Assembly: GCF_001931485.1 (NCBI RefSeq)
Contig: NZ_MSDV01000014.1
Coordinates: 19,159 to 83,158, forward strand
Origin: Burkholderia sp. SRS-W-2-2016
Lineage (GTDB): Bacteria > Pseudomonadota > Gammaproteobacteria > Burkholderiales > Burkholderiaceae
Length of the DNA stretch: 64,000 nucleotides
Direction of reading: 5' to 3'
Positions 10,811-19,886 of this stretch are shown in pieces. Every line of letters begins with the position of its first letter. Position 1 is the first letter of the stretch. The notes below the pieces were generated by a model. It saw nothing but the letters and a program-made list of their open reading frames with translations. It was not told the origin of the DNA and did not search any database. The position numbers were made by a program, and so were the translations under genes.

Positions 10811-10846
10811 GTTCGCTGAAGCGGCATTTCGCCGGCTTCAGCGAAC
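10811..10846. terminator. Hairpin after the spermidine-synthase-like gene
   Basis: A perfect 12-bp inverted repeat GTTCGCTGAAGC / GCTTCAGCGAAC with a 12-nt loop lies about 30 bp after the stop. No T-run follows, so it may be a weak terminator or mRNA 3'-end stabiliser. Confidence 0.55.
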
Positions 10847-11179
10847 GATGCAAAAATCATCTGCATAGCACTCCGCACTTTTTTCCAAGCTGCAATTCTT
10901 TCCGCCTCTTCCTCTGTTTCCCGCATTCGAACCGCATCTCCAAACGCGCGTTCCCAACGACATCCCAGACTCTGGTCAGCACCGCGCGTTCAAGCCGTGA
11001 CTGCCTTGCCACACCTTGCTGTGCCTCGGGTCGTCCCTGCTTGACCGGGCAATCGCCACTCCTATACTCTTTCGAAGCTTTCGGGGCGCCCGTGGCCAAT
11101 CCGCGGGACGACCACCCGCTGCGATTCCACTCCCGTCGACCACGGGCAGATAAATTCAAAATAGGAAAGAGGAGACGTC
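10847..11179. other. Intergenic region before the MctP operon
   Basis: About 330 bp without a credible gene. The first 190 bp show nothing I can name. The last 140 bp hold the candidate sigma-70 promoter at 11041-11068, a G+C-rich leader and the GAAAGAGGAG ribosome-binding site just before 11180. Confidence 0.6.
11041..11068 (+). promoter_or_regulatory. Candidate sigma-70 promoter of the DUF3311-mctP operon
   Basis: TTGACC (11041-11046) and TATACT (11063-11068) are separated by 16 bp, five of six matches to consensus in each hexamer. Transcription from about 11075 would leave a leader of about 105 nt. Confidence 0.6.
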
Positions 11180-11419
11180 ATGGCTCACGACGCCGACGTG
11201 AAAAAGGCCAGCAAGCACTGGCTATGGCTATTGCTGCTACCGTGGATCGCAATGGTGTGGGTGCCGTCCTACAACCGGATCGAACCGCAGCTGTTCGATT
11301 TTCCGTTCTTCTACTGGTATCAACTGCTGTGGGTGCTGATTAGCGCGGTCATCACGGCGTTCGTCTACATGAAGACCAAATCCCGCTATACGGGTCGTTC
11401 GAACGGGGGCGCGCAATAA
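11180..11419 (+). CDS. DUF3311 small membrane protein
   Basis: A 79-residue protein with two hydrophobic segments (about residues 14-30 and 45-65) separated by a short aromatic-rich stretch (FDFPFFYWYQLLW). This is the DUF3311 pattern, a small partner almost always encoded directly before an MctP-type sodium:solute symporter. It probably assists assembly or activity of that permease in the inner membrane, although its exact role is not established. A good GAAAGAGGAG site precedes the ATG, and its TAA overlaps the permease ATG (TAATG), implying coupled translation. Confidence 0.88.
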   Translation: MAHDADVKKASKHWLWLLLLPWIAMVWVPSYNRIEPQLFDFPFFYWYQLLWVLISAVITAFVYMKTKSRYTGRSNGGAQ

Positions 11420-12969
11420 TGAATCCGATTGCAACCTTCGTCTTCGTACTGTTTTTCATCGGCGTCACGATTCTCGGCTTCGTCGCGGCCCACTGGCGGC
11501 GCGGCGATCTCGCCCATCTGGAAGAGTGGGGCCTGGGCGGCCGCCGTTTCGGCACGATCGTCACGTGGTTCCTGCTCGGCGGCGACCTGTACACCGCGTA
11601 CACGTTCATCGCGGTGCCGGCGCTGGTATTCGGTGCGGGCGCAACCGGTTTCTTCGCGCTGCCGTACACCATCCTGATCTATCCGTTCGCGTTCGTCGTG
11701 TTCCCGAAGCTGTGGAGCATCGCCAAGCGTCACGGCTACGTGACCTCGGCGGACTTCGTGTCGGCCCGCTACGGCAGCCGCATGCTCGCGCTCGCGATCG
11801 CGGTGACCGGGATCGTCGCGACGATGCCGTATATCGCGCTGCAGCTGGTCGGTATCGAAGTGGTGATCGGCGCGCTCGGCTTCGACACCACCGGCTTTGT
11901 CGGCGATCTGCCGCTGATCATCGCGTTCGCGATCCTCGCGGCCTACACGTACACGTCGGGCCTGCGCGCGCCGGCGATGATCGCGGTGGTCAAGGACATC
12001 CTGATCTACGTGACGATCTTCGCGGCGATCATCGTGATCCCGCCGCAGCTGGGCGGCTTCGGCCATATCTTCGGCGCGGTGCCGCCGGCCAAGCTGCTGC
12101 TGAAGTCGCCGGACGTGTCGAGCCTGAACGGCTATAGCGCGTACGCGACACTGGCGGTCGGCTCGGCGCTCGCGTTGTTCCTGTATCCGCACTCGATCAC
12201 CGCGGTGCTGTCGTCGAAGTCGGGCAACACGATCCGCCGCAACATGGCGCTGCTGCCGGCTTACTCGCTGGTGCTCGGTCTGCTCGCGCTGCTCGGCTTC
12301 ATGGCGCTCGCGGCCGGCGTGAAGGACATGCCGGAGTTCGCGCCGTACTTCAAGGCCTTCGGCCCGAACTTCGCGGTGCCGGCGCTGTTCCTGCACTTCT
12401 TCCCGTCGTGGTTCGTCGGCGTCGCGTTCGCGGCGATCGGGATCGGCGCGCTGGTGCCGGCGGCGATCATGTCGATTGCGGCGGCGAACCTGTACACGCG
12501 TAACGTGCACAAGGAGTTCGTCAACCGCAACATGACGCACGAGCAGGAGACCAACGTCGCGAAGCTGGTGTCGTTGATCGTCAAGGTCGGCGCGGTCGCG
12601 TTCATTCTGGGCCTGCCGCTCACGTATGCGATCCAGCTGCAATTGCTCGGCGGGATCTGGATCATCCAGACGCTGCCGGCGATCGTGCTCGGTCTGTACA
12701 CGCGCGTGCTCGACTACCGCGGTCTGCTGGCCGGCTGGGCAGCCGGTATCGTCACCGGTACGTGGATGGCGATCTCGCTGAAGCTGGCCGGTTCGATCTT
12801 CACGATCCATCTGTTCGGGATGGCGGTGCCGGGCTACGCGGCGGTGTGGGCGCTGATCGTCAACCTCGTGGTGTCGGTCGTCGTGAGCGCGCTGGTGCGC
12901 GCGGCCGGCATGCAGCGTGGCGAGGACCGGACCCGTCCGGAGGACTATCTGGACGTCGTCGAAGGCTGA
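11419..12969 (+). CDS. mctP: MctP-like monocarboxylate uptake permease (sodium:solute symporter family)
   Basis: A 516-residue, very hydrophobic transporter with about 13 membrane segments. The early region EEWGLGGRRFGTIVTWFLLGGD and the GYVTSADFVSARYGS segment near residue 105 match MctP-type permeases of the solute:sodium symporter family (the first is given here in shortened form). In rhizobia MctP takes up lactate, pyruvate, propionate and alanine; I infer a similar range here. It is translationally coupled to the DUF3311 gene and followed by a terminator. A regulator (MctRS in Rhizobium) is not present beside it. Confidence 0.88.
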   Translation: MNPIATFVFVLFFIGVTILGFVAAHWRRGDLAHLEEWGLGGRRFGTIVTWFLLGGDLYTAYTFIAVPALVFGAGATGFFALPYTILIYPFAFVVFPKLWSIAKRHGYVTSADFVSARYGSRMLALAIAVTGIVATMPYIALQLVGIEVVIGALGFDTTGFVGDLPLIIAFAILAAYTYTSGLRAPAMIAVVKDILIYVTIFAAIIVIPPQLGGFGHIFGAVPPAKLLLKSPDVSSLNGYSAYATLAVGSALALFLYPHSITAVLSSKSGNTIRRNMALLPAYSLVLGLLALLGFMALAAGVKDMPEFAPYFKAFGPNFAVPALFLHFFPSWFVGVAFAAIGIGALVPAAIMSIAAANLYTRNVHKEFVNRNMTHEQETNVAKLVSLIVKVGAVAFILGLPLTYAIQLQLLGGIWIIQTLPAIVLGLYTRVLDYRGLLAGWAAGIVTGTWMAISLKLAGSIFTIHLFGMAVPGYAAVWALIVNLVVSVVVSALVRAAGMQRGEDRTRPEDYLDVVEG

Positions 12970-13037
12970 GCGGTGCGCCGCTTCCGGAAGTTCCGGGGGC
13001 GGTCGGGCCAGTAGCTGAAAATACAGTCGCAAATGCA

Positions 13038-13070
13038 ACGCCCGCGGACGAAAGTTCGCGGGCGTTTGTG
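13038..13070 (+). terminator. Terminator of the mctP operon
   Basis: Stem AACGCCCGCG / CGCGGGCGTT (10 bp) with a loop of about 10 nt and a T/G-rich tail, 70 bp after mctP. Confidence 0.75.
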
Positions 13071-13133
13071 TTTGCGCGGCACTCCAGGGCAGGATAGCGG
13101 AACCGTTCCCTCACGCGTTCGCCGCGCGCTGCC

Positions 13134-14264
13134 ATGGCTGCTGCCGATACTCCCACCGTGATCCCGCGCCGCTCGGCGCTCAGCCGGATGATTCGCGCGG
13201 TGACCTCGCCCTATTACCGCTATCGCCACGCGAAGGTGCTGCACAGCTTGCGGGTCGGCCTCGCGATGCTGTTCTCGATTCTCGCGACCACCGGCATCGA
13301 TATTCCGCACGGCATCTGGTCGTCGGTGACGCTGCTGGTCGTGATCGGCGGCCTCCAGCATCACGGCAATATCCGCCAGAAAGCGGCCGAGCGCGCGGCC
13401 GGTACGCTGCTCGGCGCGGCGATCGGGCTCGTGCTGATCGTGCAGCAGAACCTGATCGGCTCGTTGTCGCTCACCTTCGTGCTGGAGGCGATCATCGCGG
13501 CGATCTGCGCATGGTTCGCGATCGGCAAGGCCGGTTATGTCGGACTGCTGACCGCGATCACGATGTGCATCGTCGCCGGTCACGGCGACAACCTGATCGA
13601 TGTCGGGCTGTGGCGCACCTTCAACGTGCTGGTCGGCATCGTGATCGCGCTCGGCTTCTCGTTCGCGTTTCCGCTGCACGCCACTTACTCGTGGCGCTAC
13701 GGGCTCGCGACCAACCTGCGCGAATGCGCGGGCATCTACGCGCGGCTGCTCGACGGCGAGACGATCGGCGAGGAAGAGCAGGTCCGGCATTTCCTCGCGA
13801 TCAACAAGCGGCTCGTGCAGCTGCGCGGGTTGATGCCGTCGGTCGCGAAGGAAATCGGCGTGCCGCAGACCCGGCTCGAGGAGATCCAGCGGCTGCATCG
13901 CTCGGTGCTCAGTTCGCTCGAACTGCTCGCGACCGGTCCGCTGATGAACGCCGACGCGGCCGCGCGCGCCGCGTACGCCGCGCACTGCGGCAACGAGGTG
14001 CGCGCGGTGCGGGCGATTCTGCTGTCGATGGCGCGCGCGTTGCGCTTCGGTCACACGACGAACGCGGGCATTCCGGCCGCGGCGCCGCTCGTTGACGTGC
14101 CGGGCACGGCGGCGGGATTGCCGCCCGAATGGCAGGGACCGTACTGGCTCGGCCAGCGGCTCGCGGAACAGGTGGACCGGCTGCGCGCGCTATTGCTCGA
14201 GACCGAGCCGAACTGGGATATCGAAGGGCATACGCGCGGTTCGCGGGCCGCCCGGGTGGGCTGA
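13134..14264 (+). CDS. FUSC family inner-membrane protein (aromatic-acid-efflux type)
   Basis: A 376-residue protein. Residues about 38-185 form a block of six hydrophobic segments, opening with LHSLRVGLAMLFSI and containing GIWSSVTLLVVIGGL and the QKAAERAAGTLLGAAIGL stretch typical of FUSC/AaeB N-terminal membrane units. The remaining half is a soluble helical domain (REC...YARLLDGE onward). Related proteins export hydroxybenzoates or fusaric acid, but the tripartite partners (an HlyD-like adaptor) are absent here, so export is only inferred. No clear ribosome-binding site precedes ATG 13134. Confidence 0.85.
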   Translation: MAAADTPTVIPRRSALSRMIRAVTSPYYRYRHAKVLHSLRVGLAMLFSILATTGIDIPHGIWSSVTLLVVIGGLQHHGNIRQKAAERAAGTLLGAAIGLVLIVQQNLIGSLSLTFVLEAIIAAICAWFAIGKAGYVGLLTAITMCIVAGHGDNLIDVGLWRTFNVLVGIVIALGFSFAFPLHATYSWRYGLATNLRECAGIYARLLDGETIGEEEQVRHFLAINKRLVQLRGLMPSVAKEIGVPQTRLEEIQRLHRSVLSSLELLATGPLMNADAAARAAYAAHCGNEVRAVRAILLSMARALRFGHTTNAGIPAAAPLVDVPGTAAGLPPEWQGPYWLGQRLAEQVDRLRALLLETEPNWDIEGHTRGSRAARVG

Positions 14265-14278
14265 GCGCGCGGCGCGTG

Positions 14279-14710
14279 TCAGGGCCGCCCGGCGGGCCGC
14301 TCGGGCTCCGAGACCATCCACATCAGGCCGAAGCGGTCCACCACCATGCCGAAGCCGGTGCTCCAGAACGTCGGCTGGAACGGCATCATGACCTGGCCGC
14401 CGGCGGCGAGCGCATCGAAGTATGTCTTCGCGGTGGGGGCGTCGTCGGTGGTCAGCGTCAGGCTGAAGCCGTTCATCGAACCGCTCGCGGGGTCGCAGTT
14501 GCCGTCCGACGCCATCCAGACCGTCGAGCCCATCCGGATCGACGCGTGCATGATCTTGTCGGCGAGTTCCGGCCGCTGCGGATTGTTCGGGTCCGGCGGC
14601 GCTTCGCTGTAGCGCATCTTGACGGTCACTTCGGCGCCGAGTTGTTCGGTGTAGTAGGCGAGCGCTTCCTCGCAGCGGCCGTTGAAGAACACGTAGGGCT
14701 GGACGTACAT
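14279..14710 (-). CDS. PhnB-like VOC family protein
   Basis: A 143-residue vicinal-oxygen-chelate protein. MYVQPYVFFNGRCEEALAYY at the start, a central SLTLTTDDA segment and MVVDRFGLMWMVSEP near the end are the signature of the PhnB/3-demethylubiquinone-methyltransferase-like subgroup. These small proteins form dimers; many bind no catalytic metal, and the function of the group is poorly defined despite the PhnB name. It lies on the opposite strand 14 bp from the FUSC gene (convergent). The protein is typical in length. Confidence 0.88.
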   Translation of the reverse strand: MYVQPYVFFNGRCEEALAYYTEQLGAEVTVKMRYSEAPPDPNNPQRPELADKIMHASIRMGSTVWMASDGNCDPASGSMNGFSLTLTTDDAPTAKTYFDALAAGGQVMMPFQPTFWSTGFGMVVDRFGLMWMVSEPERPAGRP

Positions 14711-14875
14711 GATCGTCTCCTCGGATCGGGCGGTGGGTTGGGCGCCGTCGTGCCCCGGCGAGAGGCGGCGCGGGACGGCGGTGGGGTGATTGTAGGCGCG
14801 TGTGGCGGGCCGATTGTGACGGTGTCTGTCGGCGGTGGCGACGGTGGCGGCGCGGCCAGCCCGCAGCGGTAAACG

Positions 14876-14913
14876 GCAAACGGCCCTGAACCGGGAGGTT
14901 CAGGGCCGTTTGC
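14876..14913 (-). terminator. Terminator of tal (perfect 17-bp hairpin)
   Basis: The arms GCAAACGGCCCTGAACC and GGTTCAGGGCCGTTTGC are perfect complements around a GGGA loop (TCCC on the minus strand). It lies about 65 bp past the tal stop. The T-run is short (GCCGTTTGCCGTTT), so termination may be partial, but the stem is the strongest in this region. Confidence 0.75.
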
Positions 14914-14979
14914 ATTCGTAGCGCGCGTCGCTCAATCGACCGGCGCGCGCACCTCAGCGTCTCAACGCGTTTAACGCCT

Positions 14980-15933
14980 TTAACGCAGCGAGTCGATCAG
15001 CTTTTCCAGCTTCACCGCATCGGCGGCGAACGTGCGGATCCCTTCGGCGAGCTTTTCGGTCGCCATCGCATCGTCGTTGACGAGGAAGCGGAACGACTTT
15101 TCGTCGACCGGCACGCGTTCGATGTCCGCGTCATGCGCCATATCGCCCGACAGTTTGCGCTCGACCTTGTCGCTGCTGTCTTGCAGCTTCTGCAGCAGGT
15201 CAGGGCTGATGGTCAGCAGATCGCAGCCGGCCAGTTCGAGAATCTGCGACGTGGTGCGAAAGCTCGCGCCCATCACCTCAGTCTTGTAGCCGAACTTCTT
15301 GTAGTACGCGTAGATGCGGCGCACCGACTTGACGCCCGGATCGTTGGCGCCGCCGTCCTTCGCTTCGTCCCACGCGCTGCCGGCGCTCTTCTTGTACCAG
15401 TCGTAGATCCGGCCGACGAACGGCGAGATCAGTTGCGCGCCGGCTTCCGCGCAGGCGGCCGCCTGCGCCAGCGAGAACAGCAGCGTCATGTTGCAGCGGA
15501 TGCCTTCCTTCTGCAGCACCTCGGCCGCGCGCACGCCTTCCCAGGTGGAGGCGAGCTTGATCAGCACACGCTCGCGCTCGATACCGTGTTCCTTGTACAG
15601 CGCGATCAGCTCGCGGCCCTTCGCGATCGAGCCGTCGATATCGAACGACAGACGCGCGTCGACTTCAGTCGACACTCGCCCCGGGATGATCTTCAGAATT
15701 TCGGTGCCGAACGCGATCAGCAGCTGGTCGATGATCGCACCGACCGGTTTCGACGCATGCGCCTTGACGGTTTTTTCGAGCAGCGGCCGGTAGTCGTCTT
15801 TCTGCACGGCCTTCAGAATCAGCGACGGATTGGTGGTCGCGTCCTGCGGTTTGTAGGCGGCGAGCTGCTGGAAGTCGCCGGTGTCGGCGACCACGGTGGT
15901 GTATTGCTTGAGTTGATCGAGTGCGGTTGTCAT
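14980..15933 (-). CDS. tal: Transaldolase
   Basis: A 317-residue class I (TalB-type) transaldolase. [12 protein letters not shown] (about residues 31-42), the Schiff-base lysine in [12 protein letters not shown] (near residue 130) and the phosphate-binding region [13 protein letters not shown] are all visible. It transfers dihydroxyacetone between sugar phosphates in the non-oxidative pentose phosphate pathway in the cytosol. Length and start agree with the E. coli enzyme. It stands alone, with a terminator hairpin downstream. Confidence 0.97.
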   Translation of the reverse strand: MTTALDQLKQYTTVVADTGDFQQLAAYKPQDATTNPSLILKAVQKDDYRPLLEKTVKAHASKPVGAIIDQLLIAFGTEILKIIPGRVSTEVDARLSFDIDGSIAKGRELIALYKEHGIERERVLIKLASTWEGVRAAEVLQKEGIRCNMTLLFSLAQAAACAEAGAQLISPFVGRIYDWYKKSAGSAWDEAKDGGANDPGVKSVRRIYAYYKKFGYKTEVMGASFRTTSQILELAGCDLLTISPDLLQKLQDSSDKVERKLSGDMAHDADIERVPVDEKSFRFLVNDDAMATEKLAEGIRTFAADAVKLEKLIDSLR

Positions 15934-16141
15934 GTTCGGGCCTTCAGGGCGCCTGTGCGCCGTGGTTCAGGAGAAATGAGGTCGCCGCCGCGTCGCCCGG
16001 TGGAGCGGCGCGGCGGCCGCGAGTCAAGCCGCAGCGCGTTCCGCGAGGGGCCGGAATGCGCTGCCGGATACGTCTATTCTATGGCGGATCGCCGGCAACG
16101 GTATGAACAGCGGATATGGACAGTCGCGCGTGGCGTTCCGT

Positions 16142-17362
16142 TCACGCGCGCCGCGCGTTGAGGATCAGTTGCGTGAGCACGCCGGCGACGAGACCCCAGA
16201 ACGCCGAGCCGATCGACAGCAGCGTGAGCCCCGACGCGGTCACCATGAAGGTGACGAGCGCCGCTTCGCGCTGGCGCGTGTCCTGCATCGCGTTCGCGAG
16301 TCCGCTCATGATCGAGCCGAACAGTGCGAGCGCGGCAACCGACACCACCAGCGCCTTCGGCAACGCCGCGAACAGCGCGGCGATGGTCGCGCCGAACACA
16401 CCGGCGAGCAGGTAGAAAATCCCGCCCCACACGGCCGCGGTGTAACGGCGGCGCGGATTCTCGTGCGCTTCCGGGCCGGTGCAGATCGCCGCGGTGATCG
16501 CCGCGAGATTGACGCCGTGCGAACCGAACGGCGCGAGCAGCAGCGACGCGAGGCCGGTCGTCGCGATCAGCGGCGCGGATGGGGTCTGGTAGCCGTCCGC
16601 GCGCAGCACCGCGATGCCGGGCACGTTCTGCGACGCCATCGCGACGACGAACAGCGGAATCCCGATGCTCACGACCGCGGCCGCCGAGAACGCCGGCATC
16701 GTGAACACCGGATGCGCGAGCGCGACGTGAAAGTGGCTGAAATCGAGCAGGCCGAGCGCGCCGGCGGCGGCCGTGCCGACCACCAGCGTCGTCACGATCG
16801 CATAGCGCGGCGACAGCCGTTTGACGATCAGATAGGTGAAGAACATCGTCAGCACGAGCGCGCTCTGGTACTGCGCGGCGCGGAAAATCTCGATGCCGAT
16901 CTCGAACAGGATCCCGGCGAGGAGCGCCGACGCGAGGCCGGCCGGGATTTTTTTCATCAGCGTGTCGAACCAGCCGGTCACGCCGACCAGCGTGAGCAGC
17001 ACCGCGCACACGATGAACGCGCCGATCGCCTGCGCATACTCGACATGCGCGAGCGACGACACCAGCAGCGCCGCGCCCGGCGTCGACCATGCGATCACGA
17101 TCGGCGCGCGAAAGCGCAGCGACAGACCGATCGAGCAGATCCCCATGCCCATCGACAGCGCCCAGATCCACGACGAAATCTGCGCATCGGTGAGGTGCGC
17201 GGCCTGGCCGGCCTGGAACATCAGCACCAGCGAGCTGGTGTAGCCGGTCATCATCGCGACGAAGCCGGCGACGATCGTCGATAGCGAGGTATCGGCGAGC
17301 GGATTGAAACGCCCTGGCGGCGTGGCGGTGGGGGACAGCTGGGGCGAAGGGGGCGAGCTCAT
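16142..17362 (-). CDS. benE: BenE family benzoate/H+ symporter
   Basis: A 406-residue membrane protein with about 12 hydrophobic segments. Family features are LADTSLSTIVAGFVAMMTGYTSS near the N-terminus (quoted in part), STPGAALL, the GWFDTLMKKIPAGLASALLAG region split across residues 130-150, and PFGSHGVNLAAITAAICTG. BenE proteins import benzoate or related aromatics by proton symport. I chose ATG 17362 because the longer open frame upstream runs into the neighbouring VWA gene on another frame. There are no ben catabolic genes next to it, so its substrate here is inferred from the family only. Confidence 0.92.
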   Translation of the reverse strand: MSSPPSPQLSPTATPPGRFNPLADTSLSTIVAGFVAMMTGYTSSLVLMFQAGQAAHLTDAQISSWIWALSMGMGICSIGLSLRFRAPIVIAWSTPGAALLVSSLAHVEYAQAIGAFIVCAVLLTLVGVTGWFDTLMKKIPAGLASALLAGILFEIGIEIFRAAQYQSALVLTMFFTYLIVKRLSPRYAIVTTLVVGTAAAGALGLLDFSHFHVALAHPVFTMPAFSAAAVVSIGIPLFVVAMASQNVPGIAVLRADGYQTPSAPLIATTGLASLLLAPFGSHGVNLAAITAAICTGPEAHENPRRRYTAAVWGGIFYLLAGVFGATIAALFAALPKALVVSVAALALFGSIMSGLANAMQDTRQREAALVTFMVTASGLTLLSIGSAFWGLVAGVLTQLILNARRA

Positions 17363-17469
17363 GCGGATGCTTTCTTGTTGCCTGGTGCTTGTTATTGGAG
17401 GTGAAGCGCTGAGGTGGTGAGGCGGTAAAGCTGTGAGTCGATAAAGCAGAGCAGGGCTGACCTGCGCCC

Positions 17470-18645
17470 TTACTTGCTCAGCACGCGCATGGCTGTCTCG
17501 AGGCCGGCGAGCGTGAGCGGATACATCCGGTGGCCGAGCACTTCGCGAATCGCGCTGACCGATTGCCGGTACGGCCACAGCGCTTCGGGTTCGGGGTTCA
17601 GCCACGCGAAGTGCGGGAAGTGATCGGCGAGCCGGCGCAGCCACACCGCGCCGGCCTCGGCATTGTTGTACTCGACCGAGCCGCCCGGCTGCAGCACTTC
17701 GTAAGGACTCATGGTCGCGTCGCCGACGAAGATCAGCTTGTAGTCGGGCGTGAACTTGTGCAGCACGTCCCACGTCGGCGTGCGTTCGGCGTGACGGCGG
17801 CGGTTGTTCTTCCACAGGAAGTCGTACACGCAGTTGTGGAAGTAGTAGAACTCGAGGTGCTTGAACTCGGCCTTGGCGGCGGAGAACAGCTCCTCGGTGC
17901 GCTTCACGTGATCGTCCATCGAGCCGCCGACGTCGAGCAGCATCAGCACTTTCACGTTGTTGTGCCGCTCGGGCACCATCTTCAGATCGAGCCAGCCGGC
18001 GTTCGCCGCGGTGCTGCGGATCGTGTCGGGCAGATCGAGCTCTTCGGCCGCGCCTTCGCGCGCGAAGCGGCGCAGCCGGCGCAGCGCGACCTTGATGTTG
18101 CGGGTGCCGATTTCGACCTGGTCGTCGTAGTCGCGATAGGCGCGCGCTTCCCAGACCTTGACCGCGGTGCGATTGCCGGCCGCGTCGCCGCCGATGCGCA
18201 CCCCTTCCGGGTTATAGCCGCCGTTGCCGAACGGCGAGGTGCCGCCGGTGCCGATCCATTTGTTGCCGCCTTCGTGGCGCTCCTTCTGCTCGTCGAACAG
18301 CTCCTTCAGACGCTCCATCAGCTTGTCCAGACCGCCCATCGCCTCGATCTGCGCTTTCTCTTCCGGCGACAGATCGCGTTGCAGCTTCTTTTTCAGCCAG
18401 TCGAGCGGCACGTCGAACGCGAGTTCCGAGGTTTGCGCGACGCCGTTGAAATACGCGCCGAACGCCTGGTCGAACTTGTCGAAGTACTGCTCGTCCTTCA
18501 CGAGCGTGATGCGCGCGAGGTAGTAGAACTCGTCGAGCGACGGCGCGATCACGTTCGCCTTCAGCGCTTCGAGCAGCGTCAGGTATTCCTTCACCGACAC
18601 CGGCAGTTTGGCGGCGCGCAGCGAGTAGAAAAAGTCGATCAGCAT
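17470..18645 (-). CDS. VWA domain protein (CoxE-like)
   Basis: A 391-residue soluble protein with an N-terminal helical region and a C-terminal von Willebrand A domain from about residue 225. The MIDAS metal site reads DVGGSMDDH, so the usual DxSxS is DxGGS, as is common in CoxE-type VWA proteins, with FVGDATMSPYE further on. It is encoded 61 bp downstream of a MoxR-type ATPase on the same strand; such MoxR-VWA pairs act as chaperones that load or mature metal cofactors or assemble complexes. No carbon monoxide dehydrogenase or other client gene is nearby. Confidence 0.9.
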   Translation of the reverse strand: MLIDFFYSLRAAKLPVSVKEYLTLLEALKANVIAPSLDEFYYLARITLVKDEQYFDKFDQAFGAYFNGVAQTSELAFDVPLDWLKKKLQRDLSPEEKAQIEAMGGLDKLMERLKELFDEQKERHEGGNKWIGTGGTSPFGNGGYNPEGVRIGGDAAGNRTAVKVWEARAYRDYDDQVEIGTRNIKVALRRLRRFAREGAAEELDLPDTIRSTAANAGWLDLKMVPERHNNVKVLMLLDVGGSMDDHVKRTEELFSAAKAEFKHLEFYYFHNCVYDFLWKNNRRRHAERTPTWDVLHKFTPDYKLIFVGDATMSPYEVLQPGGSVEYNNAEAGAVWLRRLADHFPHFAWLNPEPEALWPYRQSVSAIREVLGHRMYPLTLAGLETAMRVLSK

Positions 18646-18706
18646 GCTGGGTGTCCTTGCGGCGGCCGGGCTCGGCCGCGCAGTCGGGTCAGGGCGGGGT
18701 GCCCGC

Positions 18707-19549
18707 TCAACGGTTGTTGCGGTTCATGAACAGCAGACGCTCGAACAGGCTCACGTCCTGCTCGTTCTTCAGCAGCGCGCCATGCAGCGGCGGCACGATC
18801 TGTTTCTGGTCGGCCGAGCGCAACGCTTCGGGCGGGATGTCTTCGGCGAGCAGCAGCTTGAGCCAGTCGAGCAGCTCCGAGGTGGACGGCTTCTTCTTCA
18901 GGCCCGCGACGTTACGCAGTTCGAAGAAACTTTGCAGCGCGGCGGCCAGCAGTTCCTTCTTGATGCCGGGGTAGTGGACCTCGACGATCTGCTGCATCGT
19001 CTGCGGATCGGGGAACCTGATGTAGTGGAAGAAGCAGCGGCGCAGGAACGCGTCGGGCAATTCCTTCTCGTTGTTCGACGTGATGATCACGAGCGGCCGA
19101 TGCTTCGCGCGCACCAGCTCGTGCGTCTCGTACACGTAGAACTCCATGCGGTCGAGTTCGCGCAGCAGGTCGTTCGGAAATTCGATGTCGGCCTTGTCGA
19201 TCTCGTCGATCAGCAGCACGGTTTGCTGGTCGGCCTCGAACGCCTGCCACAGCACGCCCTTGACGATGTAATTGGCGATGTCCTTGACGCGCTCGTCGCC
19301 GAGCTGCGAGTCGCGCAGACGCGAGACCGCGTCGTATTCGTAGAGCCCCTGTTGCGCCTTGGTGGTCGACTTGATGTGCCATTGCAGCAGCGGCATGCCG
19401 AGCGCGGCGGCCACTTCCTCCGCGAGCATGGTCTTGCCGGTGCCGGGTTCGCCCTTGATCAGCAGCGGGCGCTTGAGCGTCATCGCGGCGTTGACCGCGA
19501 GCTTGAGGTCGTCGGTGGCGACGTACTGCGATGAGCCTTCGAAACGCAT
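18707..19549 (-). CDS. MoxR family AAA+ ATPase
   Basis: A 280-residue AAA+ protein: Walker A is GEPGTGKT (residues 32-39), Walker B LLIDEIDKA (near 113), sensor 1 ITSNNEKELPDAFLRRC (near 155-171). These define the MoxR branch (CoxD-like subgroup). MoxR ATPases work with a VWA partner, here the next gene, in protein maturation. A minus-strand promoter-like TTATAC (complement of 19581-19586) lies about 30 bp upstream. The client is unknown. Confidence 0.93.
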   Translation of the reverse strand: MRFEGSSQYVATDDLKLAVNAAMTLKRPLLIKGEPGTGKTMLAEEVAAALGMPLLQWHIKSTTKAQQGLYEYDAVSRLRDSQLGDERVKDIANYIVKGVLWQAFEADQQTVLLIDEIDKADIEFPNDLLRELDRMEFYVYETHELVRAKHRPLVIITSNNEKELPDAFLRRCFFHYIRFPDPQTMQQIVEVHYPGIKKELLAAALQSFFELRNVAGLKKKPSTSELLDWLKLLLAEDIPPEALRSADQKQIVPPLHGALLKNEQDVSLFERLLFMNRNNR

Positions 19550-19886
19550 GGCGAGGTGCTCTTTTTTGGGAAAAAACCCAGTATAAGTCAGAAGACCTGT
19601 TGGCCTGAAACCGGCTCGCGTATGGTGTGAGCCGCGTTGCGCAGCAGCCGGGAGCGGCTACCTGGTAGAGACCCGGAGTGTCTGCCCGATGTCCGCTCAG
19701 GCCCGCCGGATAAGGCTCCGCGGGGCGCCGGGGTGGGCGTTGCGCGGGCCCCGCGGCTGGTGGACGTGCGTCGTGGCGTCGCGGTACAATGAGCCCGATT
19801 TTTTTGGCCTGCGTGGCTACCCTACAAGAAGAACGGCACGGACCGCGCTTTTCTGGGCGCCCGTTTCCCCTCAAGCCAGGTTATCT
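19550..19886. other. Divergent intergenic region, moxR / cytochrome c
   Basis: 337 bp with no gene. Near the moxR side is a short palindrome-like GGGAAAAAACCC block and a minus-strand -10-like element at 19581-19586. CGGCTC/GAGCCG arms near 19612-19634 could form a hairpin. The cytochrome promoter candidate lies at 19761-19790. The rest is G+C-rich and unremarkable. Confidence 0.5.
19761..19790 (+). promoter_or_regulatory. Candidate promoter of the cytochrome c pair
   Basis: TGGACG (19761-19766) and TACAAT (19785-19790) are 18 bp apart, a moderate sigma-70 match. The start would be near 19797, leaving a leader of about 90 nt. Confidence 0.5.

Noticed and set aside
17470..19549. MoxR-VWA pair as an anti-phage system
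   Set aside because: No nuclease, McrB/C or other effector gene accompanies it, and MoxR-VWA pairs are widespread housekeeping maturation factors.
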